From assembly GCF_017876155.1 (NCBI RefSeq), contig NZ_JAGINP010000022.1, forward strand, positions 62,001 to 126,000: DNA of 64,000 nt, given 5' to 3'. This document shows, piece after piece, positions 7,506 through 16,202 of the stretch. The first letter of the stretch is position 1. Each line of letters starts with the position of its first letter. The translations under genes and the position numbers were made by a program. The DNA is from Azospirillum rugosum (GTDB lineage: Bacteria; Pseudomonadota; Alphaproteobacteria; Azospirillales; Azospirillaceae). Under the pieces are notes generated by a model, which worked only from the letters and a program-made list of their open reading frames with translations, was not told where the DNA came from and did not search any database.

Positions 7506-8270
7506 ATGCAGCAGCGCTGGCCGCAGAGGCTCTGGATCGTCCGTCATGGGGAAAGTGCGGGCAACGTCGCGCGCGACGCCGCGCACGCGGCCGGGCTCGG
7601 CCGCATCGACATCGCGCAGCGCGACGTGGACGTGCCGCTGAGCACGCGCGGGGAGGAGCAGTCGGCGGCGCTCGCCCGCTGGTTCGCGGAACTGCCGGAG
7701 GGGGAGCGGCCGGACGTCGTGCTCACCTCCCCCTACCAGCGCGCCCGGCACACGGCGGAGATCATCCACGCCGGCGGCGGCTTGCCGGTCGAGCCGACCG
7801 ACTTCGTGGTCGACGAACGGCTGCGCGAGAAGGAGTTCGGCATCCTCGACCGCCTGACCACGCTCGGCATCCAGCAGCAGCACCCGGACCAGGCGGAGTT
7901 CCGCCGCATCCTCGGCAAGTTCTACTTCCGCCCGCCGGCGGGGGAGAGCTGGTGCGACGTGATCCTGCGCCTGCGCAGCGCGCTGGACACCATCAGCCTG
8001 CACCACGGCGGCCAGCGCGTGCTGATCGTCAGCCATCAGGTGGTCGTGCTGTGCCTGCGCTACCTGCTGGAAGGCCTGACGGAGGAGCAGATCCTGGCCA
8101 TCGACCGGGAGGGCGACGTGGCGAACTGCGCGGTGACCGAATACGGCTTCGACCCCGACCGGGGCGACAGCGGGCGGATGCGGCTGCACCGCTACAACTT
8201 CGTGGCGCCGCTGACCCAGGCCGGCGCGCCGGTGACCTCCGAACCCGACGCCAACGTGGCCGCCCGATGA
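7506..8270 (+). CDS. Histidine phosphatase family protein (phosphoglycerate mutase-like)
   Basis: A 254-residue enzyme with the catalytic RHGE motif near the N-terminus (WIVRHGESAGN), a TSPYQRARHTAEII arginine loop and the second catalytic histidine in IVSHQVV. These define the two-histidine phosphatase superfamily. The substrate is not predictable from sequence. Its TGA overlaps the ATG of the downstream hydrate dehydratase (ATGA), so the two are translationally coupled. Confidence 0.9.
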   Translation: MQQRWPQRLWIVRHGESAGNVARDAAHAAGLGRIDIAQRDVDVPLSTRGEEQSAALARWFAELPEGERPDVVLTSPYQRARHTAEIIHAGGGLPVEPTDFVVDERLREKEFGILDRLTTLGIQQQHPDQAEFRRILGKFYFRPPAGESWCDVILRLRSALDTISLHHGGQRVLIVSHQVVVLCLRYLLEGLTEEQILAIDREGDVANCAVTEYGFDPDRGDSGRMRLHRYNFVAPLTQAGAPVTSEPDANVAAR

Positions 8271-9196
8271 ACGCCCCTTCGAACGACGCCCCTTCAAAAA
8301 ACGGCCCGATCCGCATCACGCGCGACCGTCTGCGCGGCATGGCCCTGCCCCACCCCGGCGAGCAGGCCGACAAGGACGGGCGCGGCCGCGTCCTGGTGGT
8401 CGGCGGCAGCCTGGAGGTGCCGGGCGCGCTGCTGCTGGCCGGGACGGCGGCGCTGCGCGCCGGGGCCGGCAAGCTCCAGATGGCGACCTGCCGCAGCATC
8501 GCCCCTCACCTGGGTTTGGCCGTGCCGGAGGCGCTGGTGGCCGGCCTGCCGGAGACGCCGGGCGGCGGCATCGCGGCGGAGGCCGCTGATGATCTCTGCA
8601 GACGGGCCGAGCGCTGCAACGCCGTGCTGATCGGCCCCGGCATGATGGACGCGGAGGCCGTCGCCGCCCTGACGGCCAAGGTTGTCGCCGGGCTGGAAGG
8701 CGGGGAGCCCGGCCCCACGCTGGTGGTCGACGCGGAAGCCCTGATCGGCCTGGACAGCCTGCGCGAGGCCCTGTGCCGCCGCCAGGGGCGCACCATCATC
8801 ACGCCGCACGCCGGGGAGATGGCCGGGTTGCTGAACGTCAGCCGCGAATCCATCGAGAGCGACCCGGCCGCCGCCGCGCGCCGCGTGGCGGACGAATACC
8901 AGCTCGTCGTGGCCCTGAAGGGCGCCTGCACCTGCATCGCCGAACCCGGCGGCCCGCTCTGGCGCTATGAGGACGGCAACGTCGGGCTGGCCACCTCCGG
9001 CTCTGGCGACACGCTGGCGGGGGTGATCGCGGGGCTGGCGGCGCGCGGGGCGGAGCCGGCGCAGGCCGCGGCCTGGGGCGTCTTCCTGCACGGGGAGGCC
9101 GGAAACCGCCTCGCCGCCGGCCGCGGCACCCTGGGCTTCCTCGCCCGCGAACTGCTGGCGGAAATCCCGCCGATCATGGAGGAGATGGCGGGATAG
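8267..9196 (+). CDS. nnrD: ADP-dependent NAD(P)H-hydrate dehydratase
   Basis: A 309-residue ribokinase-like protein repairing hydrated NAD(P)H. Visible signatures are GRVLVVGGS near the N-terminus, TPHAGEMAGLL and the catalytic ATSGSGDTLAGVIAG motif near the C-terminus. The epimerase domain found in many bacterial fusions is absent, so this is the stand-alone dehydratase. The start is the ATG at 8267 overlapping the upstream stop. Confidence 0.93.
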   Translation: MNAPSNDAPSKNGPIRITRDRLRGMALPHPGEQADKDGRGRVLVVGGSLEVPGALLLAGTAALRAGAGKLQMATCRSIAPHLGLAVPEALVAGLPETPGGGIAAEAADDLCRRAERCNAVLIGPGMMDAEAVAALTAKVVAGLEGGEPGPTLVVDAEALIGLDSLREALCRRQGRTIITPHAGEMAGLLNVSRESIESDPAAAARRVADEYQLVVALKGACTCIAEPGGPLWRYEDGNVGLATSGSGDTLAGVIAGLAARGAEPAQAAAWGVFLHGEAGNRLAAGRGTLGFLARELLAEIPPIMEEMAG

Positions 9197-9219
9197 GGAA
9201 GGATCGGACAGGAGGGTTT

Positions 9220-9279
9220 ACCACAGAGACACAGAGACACAGAGAAACCACGCCCTCTGTGTCTCTGTGCCTCTGTGGT
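9220..9279. repeat. ACCACAGAGACACAGAG-type inverted repeat, likely bidirectional terminator
   Basis: Two 25-base arms, 9220-9244 and 9255-9279, form a long hairpin with a 10-base loop between the convergent nnrD and gamma-glutamyltransferase genes. The arms themselves consist of short CAGAGACA repeats. CCACAGAGACACAGAG palindromes recur in intergenic positions of many proteobacterial genomes, so this is probably a dispersed element that also ends transcription from both sides. Confidence 0.75.
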
Positions 9280-9290
9280 GAATTCGAGCG

Positions 9291-11024
9291 TCAGTAGCCG
9301 ACCGCCTCGCCGGGCTGGCGGCGGTTGTCGTTGGCGCCGAAGTAGCGGAACTTGCCCATGGTCTGGCCGAGCGCCGGGCCGCCGACCAGCACGGCGTCCA
9401 CGTCGCCCCAGGGCTTCTGCTCCGTGATCTTGTAGCCCATGCCCTCCAGGATTTTCTTGGTGTCGGCGGAGAGCGCGAAGGGCTCCGCATAGACCACGTC
9501 CGGCTGCCACTGGTGGTGGATGCGCGGTGCGTCGGTCGCCTGCTGGATGTCCATGCCGTGCTCCAGCACGTTCAGGATCGTCTGCAGGGTGATGGTGATG
9601 ATGCGCGACCCGCCGGGGCTGCCGACCACCATAATCAGCTTGCCGTCCTTGGACACGATGGTCGGGCTCATGGACGACAGCGGACGCTTGCCCGGCGCGA
9701 TGGCGTTCGCCTTGCCCTGGACGAGGCCGTAGAGGTTGGGCACGCCCGGCTTGATGGTGAAGTCGTCCATCTCGTCGTTCAGCAGCACGCCGGTGCTGCC
9801 GGCGGTGACGCGCGCGCCGAACCAGTCGTTCAGCGTGTAGGTCACCGCGACGGCGTTGCCGTCCTTATCGGTGATGGAATAGTGGGTGGTGTTGGTGCCC
9901 TCGTGCGGGGCGGTGCCCGGCGCCACGTCCTTGGAGTTGCCGGCCTTGCCCGCCGGGATCACGGCGCGGATCGACTCCGCGTATTTCTTGTCGAGCAGCC
10001 GGTCGATCGGGTTCTTCACGAAGTCCGGGTCGCCCAGCGCGCTGTTGCGGTCCACATAGGCGTGGCGCATCGCCTCGACCATGGTGTGGACGCTCTGGGC
10101 GGAGTTGAAGCCCCACTCCTTGAGCGGGTAGCCCTCCAGGATGTTCAGGATCTGGCAGATGACCACGCCGCCGGAGCTGGGGGGCGGGGCGGACGTGATG
10201 GTGTAGCCCTTGTAGTTGCACTCGATGGGCTTCAGCTCACGCACGTTGTACTGCTCGAAGTCCGCCTTGCTGAAGATGCCCTTGCCGGCCTGGGAGGCGC
10301 GCACGATCTCGTCGGCGATCGGCCCCTTGTAGAAGGCGTCCGCGCCCGTCGAAGCGATCTGTTTCAGAGTGTTGGCGAGGTCCTTCTGAACCAGCTTGTC
10401 GCCAACCTGAAAGGGCTGGCCGTTCTTCAGGAAGATGGCGGCGGAGGCCGGGTCCTTCCGGAAGTCTTCCGTCGCGTCGCCCAGCAGGTTGACGTCGCCC
10501 TGCAACAGCGTGAAGCCGTTTTCCGCGTAGTTGATGGCCGGGGCCATGACCACGTCGCGCTTCATCGTGCCGTATTTGGCGAGCGCCGTTTCAAAACCGG
10601 CGACGGAGCCCGGAACGCCGGCCGCGAGATAGCCGCGCGTGCTGGCCTTGGGGATCGGGTTGCCGGAGGCGTCCAGGTACATGGTCTCCGTCGATGCCAG
10701 CGGCGCCTTCTCGCGGAAGTCCAGGAAGGTGGTGCGCCCGTCGGCGAAGCGGATGGTCATGAAGCCGCCGCCGCCCAGGTTGCCCGCCGCCGGATAGACC
10801 ACCGCCAGCGCGTAGCCGACCGCGACCGCGGCGTCCACGGCGTTGCCGCCCTGGCGCAGGATGTCGGCGCCGACCTTGGAGGCCAGGTGCTGCGCGGTGG
10901 CGACCATGCCGTTCTCGCCCGGTACCGGCGGCGGAGAGGCGGCCCCGGCCTCCACGGCCGCCACCATCAGCGCGACGCCGGTCATCGCAACGGTTGCGGC
11001 AACGGACAGGTGTTTCAGTCCCAT
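9291..11024 (-). CDS. ggt: Gamma-glutamyltransferase
   Basis: A 577-residue periplasmic proenzyme that cleaves gamma-glutamyl bonds such as in glutathione. Self-processing occurs before the catalytic Thr, here about T379 in TTHYS, giving large and small subunits. A signal peptide (MGLKHLSVAATVAMTGVALMV) is clear. The start at 11024 is chosen because AGAGGGA precedes it and the signal peptide begins there; an in-frame codon at 11105 would add 27 hydrophilic residues. The substrate-binding SSMSPTIV and GSPGGSRI motifs are present. Confidence 0.95.
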   Translation of the reverse strand: MGLKHLSVAATVAMTGVALMVAAVEAGAASPPPVPGENGMVATAQHLASKVGADILRQGGNAVDAAVAVGYALAVVYPAAGNLGGGGFMTIRFADGRTTFLDFREKAPLASTETMYLDASGNPIPKASTRGYLAAGVPGSVAGFETALAKYGTMKRDVVMAPAINYAENGFTLLQGDVNLLGDATEDFRKDPASAAIFLKNGQPFQVGDKLVQKDLANTLKQIASTGADAFYKGPIADEIVRASQAGKGIFSKADFEQYNVRELKPIECNYKGYTITSAPPPSSGGVVICQILNILEGYPLKEWGFNSAQSVHTMVEAMRHAYVDRNSALGDPDFVKNPIDRLLDKKYAESIRAVIPAGKAGNSKDVAPGTAPHEGTNTTHYSITDKDGNAVAVTYTLNDWFGARVTAGSTGVLLNDEMDDFTIKPGVPNLYGLVQGKANAIAPGKRPLSSMSPTIVSKDGKLIMVVGSPGGSRIITITLQTILNVLEHGMDIQQATDAPRIHHQWQPDVVYAEPFALSADTKKILEGMGYKITEQKPWGDVDAVLVGGPALGQTMGKFRYFGANDNRRQPGEAVGY

Positions 11025-11151
11025 GTCCCGTAGTCCCTCTTTGTCGTTCGTTTCCGGGATTGGCGTCACAGCGAGACGGCTGTGGACACGGAAGGATTGT
11101 GCCAAAGCGATAGCACCCCGGCAATCCTCCGTCCGGTCTGGTCATGCGCCG

Positions 11152-12114
11152 TCACGATCCGGTTGGCGCCCCGCGGCCGTAGACCAGCAGCATAGCGATA
11201 ATCACGCCGCCGTAGATGACCTGCCGCCCGGCCTCCGGCATCTGCATGATCGACAGGACCGAGTTCAGCAGCACGATCAGGATCACCCCGACCACGGTGC
11301 CCAGGTACCGCCCGCGCCCGCCCAGGATGTGGGTGCCGCCGATCACCACCGCGGCGATGGCCGGCAGGACGTAGGCGTCGCCCATCCCCTGGTAGGCCTT
11401 GGTCGAATATCCCGCCAGCATCACCCCGGCGAGGCTGGCGAGGACGGAGCAGAGCACGAAAGCCAGGACGGTCACCCGCCGCGTCCGGATGCCGGAGAGA
11501 TAGGCCGCGGCCTCCGAATTGCCCATCCCGTAGAGCGCCTTGCCGAAGGCGGTGCGGGACAGCAGCCCGGCGGTCAGCAGCGACACCGCCGCCCAGACCA
11601 GCACCGCCACCGGCATTCCCGCGATCCGCTCGGCTCCTAAGAAGCGCATGGCGTCGGTGGCCGCGGTCTGCGGGGCGAAGCCGCCGGTCTGGGCGACCAT
11701 CAGACCGCGCAAGACCGCGTTGACGCCCAGCGTGAAGATCATGGAGGGCACGCGCAGGTAGGCGACCCCGATCCCGTTCAGCAGCCCGACCGCCACCCCG
11801 ACGGCCAGCCCCGCCGGCAATGCCAGCGGCCCGCCCACCGCCGTGGCGGTCATGGCGGCGGCGGCGAGCGTCCAGGCCACCGACAGGTCGATGTGCCCGA
11901 TCAGGATGACCAGCATCATCCCCGCCGCCACCAGCCCCAGGAAGGCCCCGGTCTGCAACTGCTGGATCAGGTAGGCGGGGGACAGCAGCGTCGCCGCCCC
12001 CTGCGTCGCCAGCGTGTAGGCGGTGCCCACCGCCAGGATCACCAGCACGAAGCCGGCGGCGATCAGGATCGGCTTGGTGTCGGCCCGCAGGGCCAGGGGG
12101 GCGCCGGCGATCAT
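11152..12114 (-). CDS. Sugar ABC transporter permease (second, YjfF-like)
   Basis: A 320-residue inner-membrane protein of the ribose/galactose (RbsC) permease family with about eight to ten helices and the conserved segment GMMLVILIGHIDLSVAW. AIAAVVIGGTHILGGRG is the coupling region facing the ATPase. Its ATG overlaps the stop of the upstream permease. Two different permeases in one operon recall ytfT/yjfF, implying a heterodimeric channel. Confidence 0.9.
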   Translation of the reverse strand: MIAGAPLALRADTKPILIAAGFVLVILAVGTAYTLATQGAATLLSPAYLIQQLQTGAFLGLVAAGMMLVILIGHIDLSVAWTLAAAAMTATAVGGPLALPAGLAVGVAVGLLNGIGVAYLRVPSMIFTLGVNAVLRGLMVAQTGGFAPQTAATDAMRFLGAERIAGMPVAVLVWAAVSLLTAGLLSRTAFGKALYGMGNSEAAAYLSGIRTRRVTVLAFVLCSVLASLAGVMLAGYSTKAYQGMGDAYVLPAIAAVVIGGTHILGGRGRYLGTVVGVILIVLLNSVLSIMQMPEAGRQVIYGGVIIAMLLVYGRGAPTGS

Positions 12115-13193
12115 CGGAACAGCTCCAGCCGGTTTCTGGTGCGCAGCGCCCGCAGCGCCCCCAGGCTGACCGCCGCCAGCAGCACCAGCCCCTCGACCAG
12201 CGGCTGCATCAGCGGCGGGATGTCGAAGATGCGGAAGTTGAAGGAGATGGCCCGCAGCACCAGCGCCCCCACGACCGAGGCGACGGCCCCGCCCGTGCCC
12301 CCCAGCAGCGACGTCCCGCCGATCACCACCGCGGCGATGGAGTTCAGCGTGTAGGCGCCGGCCTGCGGGATGTCGGCGTTGCCGGTGGAGGTCTGAATCG
12401 CCAGGAACAGCCCGCCGACCCCGGCGAAGAATCCCGCCAGCGTGAAGGCCGCCAGCTTCGCCCGCGCGATCGGCAGCCCGGACATGAAGGCCGCCCCCTC
12501 CGCCGAGCCCACGGCGTAGACCGTGCGCCCCGTCAGCGTCCGGCGGAACGGCATCCAGACGCAGACCGCGACCAGGACCAGCAGCACCAGCGGCACCGGG
12601 ATTCCGGCGATGGGCTGGAACCAGGGCGCCTGCCCGCCGTCGAAGAGGCCATAGGTCTCGGCGAAGTCGCCCAGCGAGTTGGTCATCGCCCAGGACAGGT
12701 CGGCGTCCAGCTTGCCGCCCGGCTTCGGCCGCAGGAACAGGGCGAGGCCGATGGCGATGGCCCCGGTCGCCAGCGTCGCGATGATCGGCTGGATGCGCCC
12801 GAACACGACCACGCAGCCGTTGAGGAAGCCGAAGGCGGTCCCCGCCGCGAGGCAGGCCAGGATGCCCAGCGCGATCTCTCCCGCGCTTCCCGTCACGAGG
12901 TGGCTCGCCAGGCAATTCACCAGCGTCATGACCGCGCCGACTGACAGGTCGAGCCCGCCCAGGATCACCGGCACCGTCTGCGCCATGGCGACCAGCGCGA
13001 TGGTGAAGACCTCGTTGGCGTTCTGGATCAGCACCTGCTGGCTGAAGCCGCGGGGGTGGTACAGGTTGTAGACGCCGTAGAAGAGGACGAAGAGCCCGAT
13101 CGCCCCCAGCAGCCCCGCGTTCTGCCGCAGCCGCAGGGCGAGGCTGCCGCCGCGGGCCGCGCGCGGTGCGGTGGAGAGCGCGGCGTCAGCCAT
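12111..13193 (-). CDS. Sugar ABC transporter permease (first)
   Basis: A 360-residue RbsC-family permease with the diagnostic VPVILGGLDLSVGAVMTLVN segment and the ATPase-coupling loop IAAVVIGGTSLLGGTGG. It overlaps the ATPase gene by eight bases upstream and the second permease by four bases downstream, so all three are translationally coupled. The sugar is not known. Confidence 0.92.
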   Translation of the reverse strand: MADAALSTAPRAARGGSLALRLRQNAGLLGAIGLFVLFYGVYNLYHPRGFSQQVLIQNANEVFTIALVAMAQTVPVILGGLDLSVGAVMTLVNCLASHLVTGSAGEIALGILACLAAGTAFGFLNGCVVVFGRIQPIIATLATGAIAIGLALFLRPKPGGKLDADLSWAMTNSLGDFAETYGLFDGGQAPWFQPIAGIPVPLVLLVLVAVCVWMPFRRTLTGRTVYAVGSAEGAAFMSGLPIARAKLAAFTLAGFFAGVGGLFLAIQTSTGNADIPQAGAYTLNSIAAVVIGGTSLLGGTGGAVASVVGALVLRAISFNFRIFDIPPLMQPLVEGLVLLAAVSLGALRALRTRNRLELFR

Positions 13194-14715
13194 GATGCGT
13201 CATCTCAGTGTTCATGTTCAGGGCGCTCGCGACGATGGCCTGCTCGGTGATGGCGTCGCCCTCCAGCTCGCGCACGATGCGCCCGTCGTACATCACGCTG
13301 ACCCGGTCGCAGCAGCCGATCAGCTCGTCATAGTCGGTGGAGTAGAAGAGGATCGCGGCACCGCCGTCGGCCAGATCGCGCAGCAGCCGGTAGATCTCCT
13401 GCTTCGTGCCCACGTCGATGCCGCGCGTCGGGTCGTTCAGCAGGATCAGCCCCGGTCCCGTCATCAACCACTTGGCGATGACGACCTTCTGCTGGTTGCC
13501 GCCGGACAGGGTGGAGACGGCGTCCTCCGCGCTGCCGATCTTGATCCGGAGCCGCCGCACCGCGTCGGCCACCGCCGCGCGCTCCTTCGCCCGGTCGATG
13601 ACGAGGCCCTTGGACAGGGGCTTCAGCGAGGCCGCGACGAGATTGTCGGCGATGGACATGGGCAGCATCAGCCCTTCCGTCTTGCGGTCCTCCGGGATCA
13701 GGGCGAGCCCGCCGTCCTTGGCCTCCGCCGGCGATCCGGGCCGGTGCGGGCGCCCGTCCACGGTCACCGTGCCGCCCACCCCCTTCAGCACGCCGAAGAG
13801 CGCCAGCAGCACCTCCTTCTGCCCCTGCCCGTCCAGCCCGCCGAGCCCGACGATCTCGCCGGCACCGACCGAGAAGGACAGCCCCTTCAGCCGCTCGCCC
13901 CAGGACAGGTCGCGCACGTCCAGCCGCGGCGGGCCGACCGATTCCTTCGGAAGGGGCTTCGGCGGGTACTGGGCGGTGATCTCGCGCCCGATCATCAGCT
14001 CCACGATGCGGTCCGGGGAGCGGGCGCCCTTTGCGAAGGTCTCGATGTGCCGGCCGTTGCGGAAGACCGACAGCGTGTCGGCCAGCGCGTCGATCTCATG
14101 CATCCGGTGGGAGATGTAGAGGATCGCCACCCCGTCGGCCTTCAGCCGCCGCAGCATGGCGTAGACCCGCTCCACGTCCGCCGCGGTCAGGGCCGAGGTC
14201 GCCTCGTCCAGGATCAGCAGCCGCGGCTTTTTCGCCAGCGCCTTGGCGATCTCCACCATCTGCCGGCGCGACAGCGGCAGGTCGCGCACGCGCAGCCGCG
14301 GGTCCACGTCCGCGCAGCCGATGGAGGCCAGCAGTTCCTCCGCCCGGCGGCGCTGCGCCCGCCCGTCGATCAGGCCGAAGCGGCGGGGCGGGTCGGCGGC
14401 CAGGATGTTGTCGGCGACCGTCAGGTCGGGCATCAGCGACAGTTCCTGGAACACGCAAACCACGCCCGCGCGGTTGGCCGCCGCCGGGTTGGGAAAGGCG
14501 ACCTCCCGCCCGTCGAGCCGCATCAAACCCTCGTCCGGCTGCACGACGCCGGAGACGATCTTGATCAGCGTGGACTTCCCGGCCCCGTTCTCCCCCAGCA
14601 CCGCGTGGATCGACCCGCGCCCGCAGGCGAACGTCACCCCATCCAGCGCCCGCACGCCGCCATAGCGCTTGGAAATGCCGGTGAGCGTCAGGAAGGGGGC
14701 GAACTCGTTCTGCAT
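13186..14715 (-). CDS. Sugar ABC transporter ATP-binding protein (two NBDs)
   Basis: About 509 residues with two nucleotide-binding domains, as in RbsA/MglA. The first has a normal Walker A (GENGAGKSTLIK) and ILDEATSAL. The second has a degenerate P-loop region (GLGGLDGQGQKE) but a good LSGGNQQKVVIAKWL signature. The ATG at 14715 has GAGAGG about 11 bases upstream; an in-frame GTG at 14727 is the alternative. It energises the two permeases encoded downstream. Confidence 0.93.
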   Translation of the reverse strand: MQNEFAPFLTLTGISKRYGGVRALDGVTFACGRGSIHAVLGENGAGKSTLIKIVSGVVQPDEGLMRLDGREVAFPNPAAANRAGVVCVFQELSLMPDLTVADNILAADPPRRFGLIDGRAQRRRAEELLASIGCADVDPRLRVRDLPLSRRQMVEIAKALAKKPRLLILDEATSALTAADVERVYAMLRRLKADGVAILYISHRMHEIDALADTLSVFRNGRHIETFAKGARSPDRIVELMIGREITAQYPPKPLPKESVGPPRLDVRDLSWGERLKGLSFSVGAGEIVGLGGLDGQGQKEVLLALFGVLKGVGGTVTVDGRPHRPGSPAEAKDGGLALIPEDRKTEGLMLPMSIADNLVAASLKPLSKGLVIDRAKERAAVADAVRRLRIKIGSAEDAVSTLSGGNQQKVVIAKWLMTGPGLILLNDPTRGIDVGTKQEIYRLLRDLADGGAAILFYSTDYDELIGCCDRVSVMYDGRIVRELEGDAITEQAIVASALNMNTEMTHHG

Positions 14716-14737
14716 TACGTCGAGCACCTCTCACGTT

Positions 14738-14856
14738 CCCTCTCCCCTCTGGGGAGAGGGTTAGGGTGAGGGGGTTGCGCGTGGCGGAACGTCCGGCAAA
14801 AGCGCAACCCCCTCACCGGCCCTTCGGGCCACCCTCTCCCCAGAGGGGAGAGGGTT
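14738..14856. repeat. Compound palindromic element between binding-protein and ATPase genes
   Basis: Contains CCCTCTCCCC/GGGGAGAGGG twice, one copy at each end, plus internal arms GGGGTTGCGC (14771-14780) and GCGCAACCCC (14802-14811). The whole forms a large nested inverted repeat. Placed between the binding protein and the ATPase, it may stabilise the binding-protein mRNA and cut expression of the downstream genes, as REP elements do in E. coli malE. Confidence 0.7.
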
Positions 14857-14869
14857 AGGAAGCACCCGC

Positions 14870-16003
14870 TCACTGAACGTTCTTCGCGTCCTTCGCCATG
14901 ATCTCCGGCGCGGAGATGTTCACGCCGCAGGCCGGGAAGGCGTTGGCGGCGAAGAAGTTGTCGGTCAGGTCGGGCCAGTAGTTCACGCCCGCCTTCAGGG
15001 TCGTGTAGTCCTCCACCGGAATCGGGACGGAGATCAGCTGGGGCATCGGGTTGCCTTCCAGCGCCGAGAGCGCCGCCTTCATGGAGATGGCGACGAGGCC
15101 CGCCGACTGGCCGTAGGACAGGCCCTTCAGCCCGTCCTTGGCGTGCTCCGCGATCAGCTTGCGGTAGCCGTTCTCCGCCTCTCCGGCCATGGGCACGAAG
15201 GGGTGCTTGGCGTCCATCATGGCGCGCACGGTGCCGGTGGAGCCGCCCTGGGTGAAGACCGCGTCGAACCGCCCGTGCACGGCCAGCGCGTCGGCCGTCG
15301 CCTTCTGCGAGGTGCCGTCGTCCCAGTTGCCGACGATCTCGATGATCTGGAACTTGGGCGCTTCCTTCTCCATCACCTCGCGGAAGCCGAGATGCCGGTC
15401 GCGGTCGACGGAGTTGCCGGGCAGGCCGCGCACCTCCAGGATCTTGCCCTCGCGCTTGGACCCCAGTTCCTTCAGGATGTGGCGGGCGGAGATGCGGCCG
15501 ATCTCCAGCTGGTCCTCGTTGACCTGCATCACCTTGTCGGTGTCCAGCACGTTGTCGAAGGGCACAACGACCACGTTGTTGCGGTCGGCCAGCCGGATCA
15601 CCCGGTCGAAGCCGTCGGGGGCGACCGCGATGGTGACGATGGCGTCGTAGCCCTGGTTGATGAAGTCCTCCATGGCGCCCAGCTGTGCGGCCACGTCGGT
15701 GCCGGTGGAGACGACCTTCAGCTCCTTGATGCGGTCCTTCATCCCGGGCTGCTCGGCGTAGGCCTTGGCGGTCTGGATCATCTGGATGCGCCAGGTGTTG
15801 CCGACGAAGCCGTTGACGATCGCGACCCGGTACGGGCCGTCCTTCTTCGGCCACTGCATGTACTTCGTGTCCGCCTTCCAGGGCTTGAAGCATTGTGGAT
15901 CGGGCCCCGGCCCGGAGACCGTCTTGGGCGCCGCGACCGCGGCGGCGGTGGACAGCAACAGGCCGGCAACCACGGCCGCCGGCAGACGCAGGCTGCGCAT
16001 CAT
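14870..16003 (-). CDS. Sugar ABC transporter substrate-binding protein
   Basis: A 377-residue periplasmic protein with a clear signal peptide (MMRSLRLPAAVVAGLLLSTAAAVAA) and a periplasmic-binding-protein type 1 fold of the ribose/xylose class: YRVAIVNGFVGNTWRIQMIQ, GYDAIVTIAVAP, VVVPFDNV and FDAVFTQGGSTG. First gene of the minus-strand operon, divergent from an SMP-30 lactonase. This suggests a sugar or sugar-acid ligand, but I cannot name it. Confidence 0.93.
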   Translation of the reverse strand: MMRSLRLPAAVVAGLLLSTAAAVAAPKTVSGPGPDPQCFKPWKADTKYMQWPKKDGPYRVAIVNGFVGNTWRIQMIQTAKAYAEQPGMKDRIKELKVVSTGTDVAAQLGAMEDFINQGYDAIVTIAVAPDGFDRVIRLADRNNVVVVPFDNVLDTDKVMQVNEDQLEIGRISARHILKELGSKREGKILEVRGLPGNSVDRDRHLGFREVMEKEAPKFQIIEIVGNWDDGTSQKATADALAVHGRFDAVFTQGGSTGTVRAMMDAKHPFVPMAGEAENGYRKLIAEHAKDGLKGLSYGQSAGLVAISMKAALSALEGNPMPQLISVPIPVEDYTTLKAGVNYWPDLTDNFFAANAFPACGVNISAPEIMAKDAKNVQ

Positions 16004-16113
16004 GGTGATTCCTCCCTGATTTGATGGCCCTTTCCGGGCCTTTGCGTCCGCGCGGGCGACGGCCGGTCCAGTCCGGCGGTGCGCGGCGGATATCGGCGCA
16101 GTCTTCCAAATGT

Positions 16114-16160
16114 TAGACGGTCTATCAATCAGCCAATCGGATAGTTACGTTGTAGACCAA
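16114..16160. promoter_or_regulatory. Candidate operators in the sugar-locus divergent promoter
   Basis: TAGACGGTCTA at 16114-16124 is a perfect 11-base palindrome. A related half (GTAGACC) recurs at 16153-16159, about 40 bases away. They sit between the binding-protein start (16003) and the SMP-30 start (16203). Palindromes of this kind suit a GntR- or LacI-type regulator, but no such regulator gene is in the window. Confidence 0.4.
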
Positions 16161-16202
16161 CGCCGTTGTAAGCTCCGCGCACCGTCATCGCCGGAGGATG
16201 CC

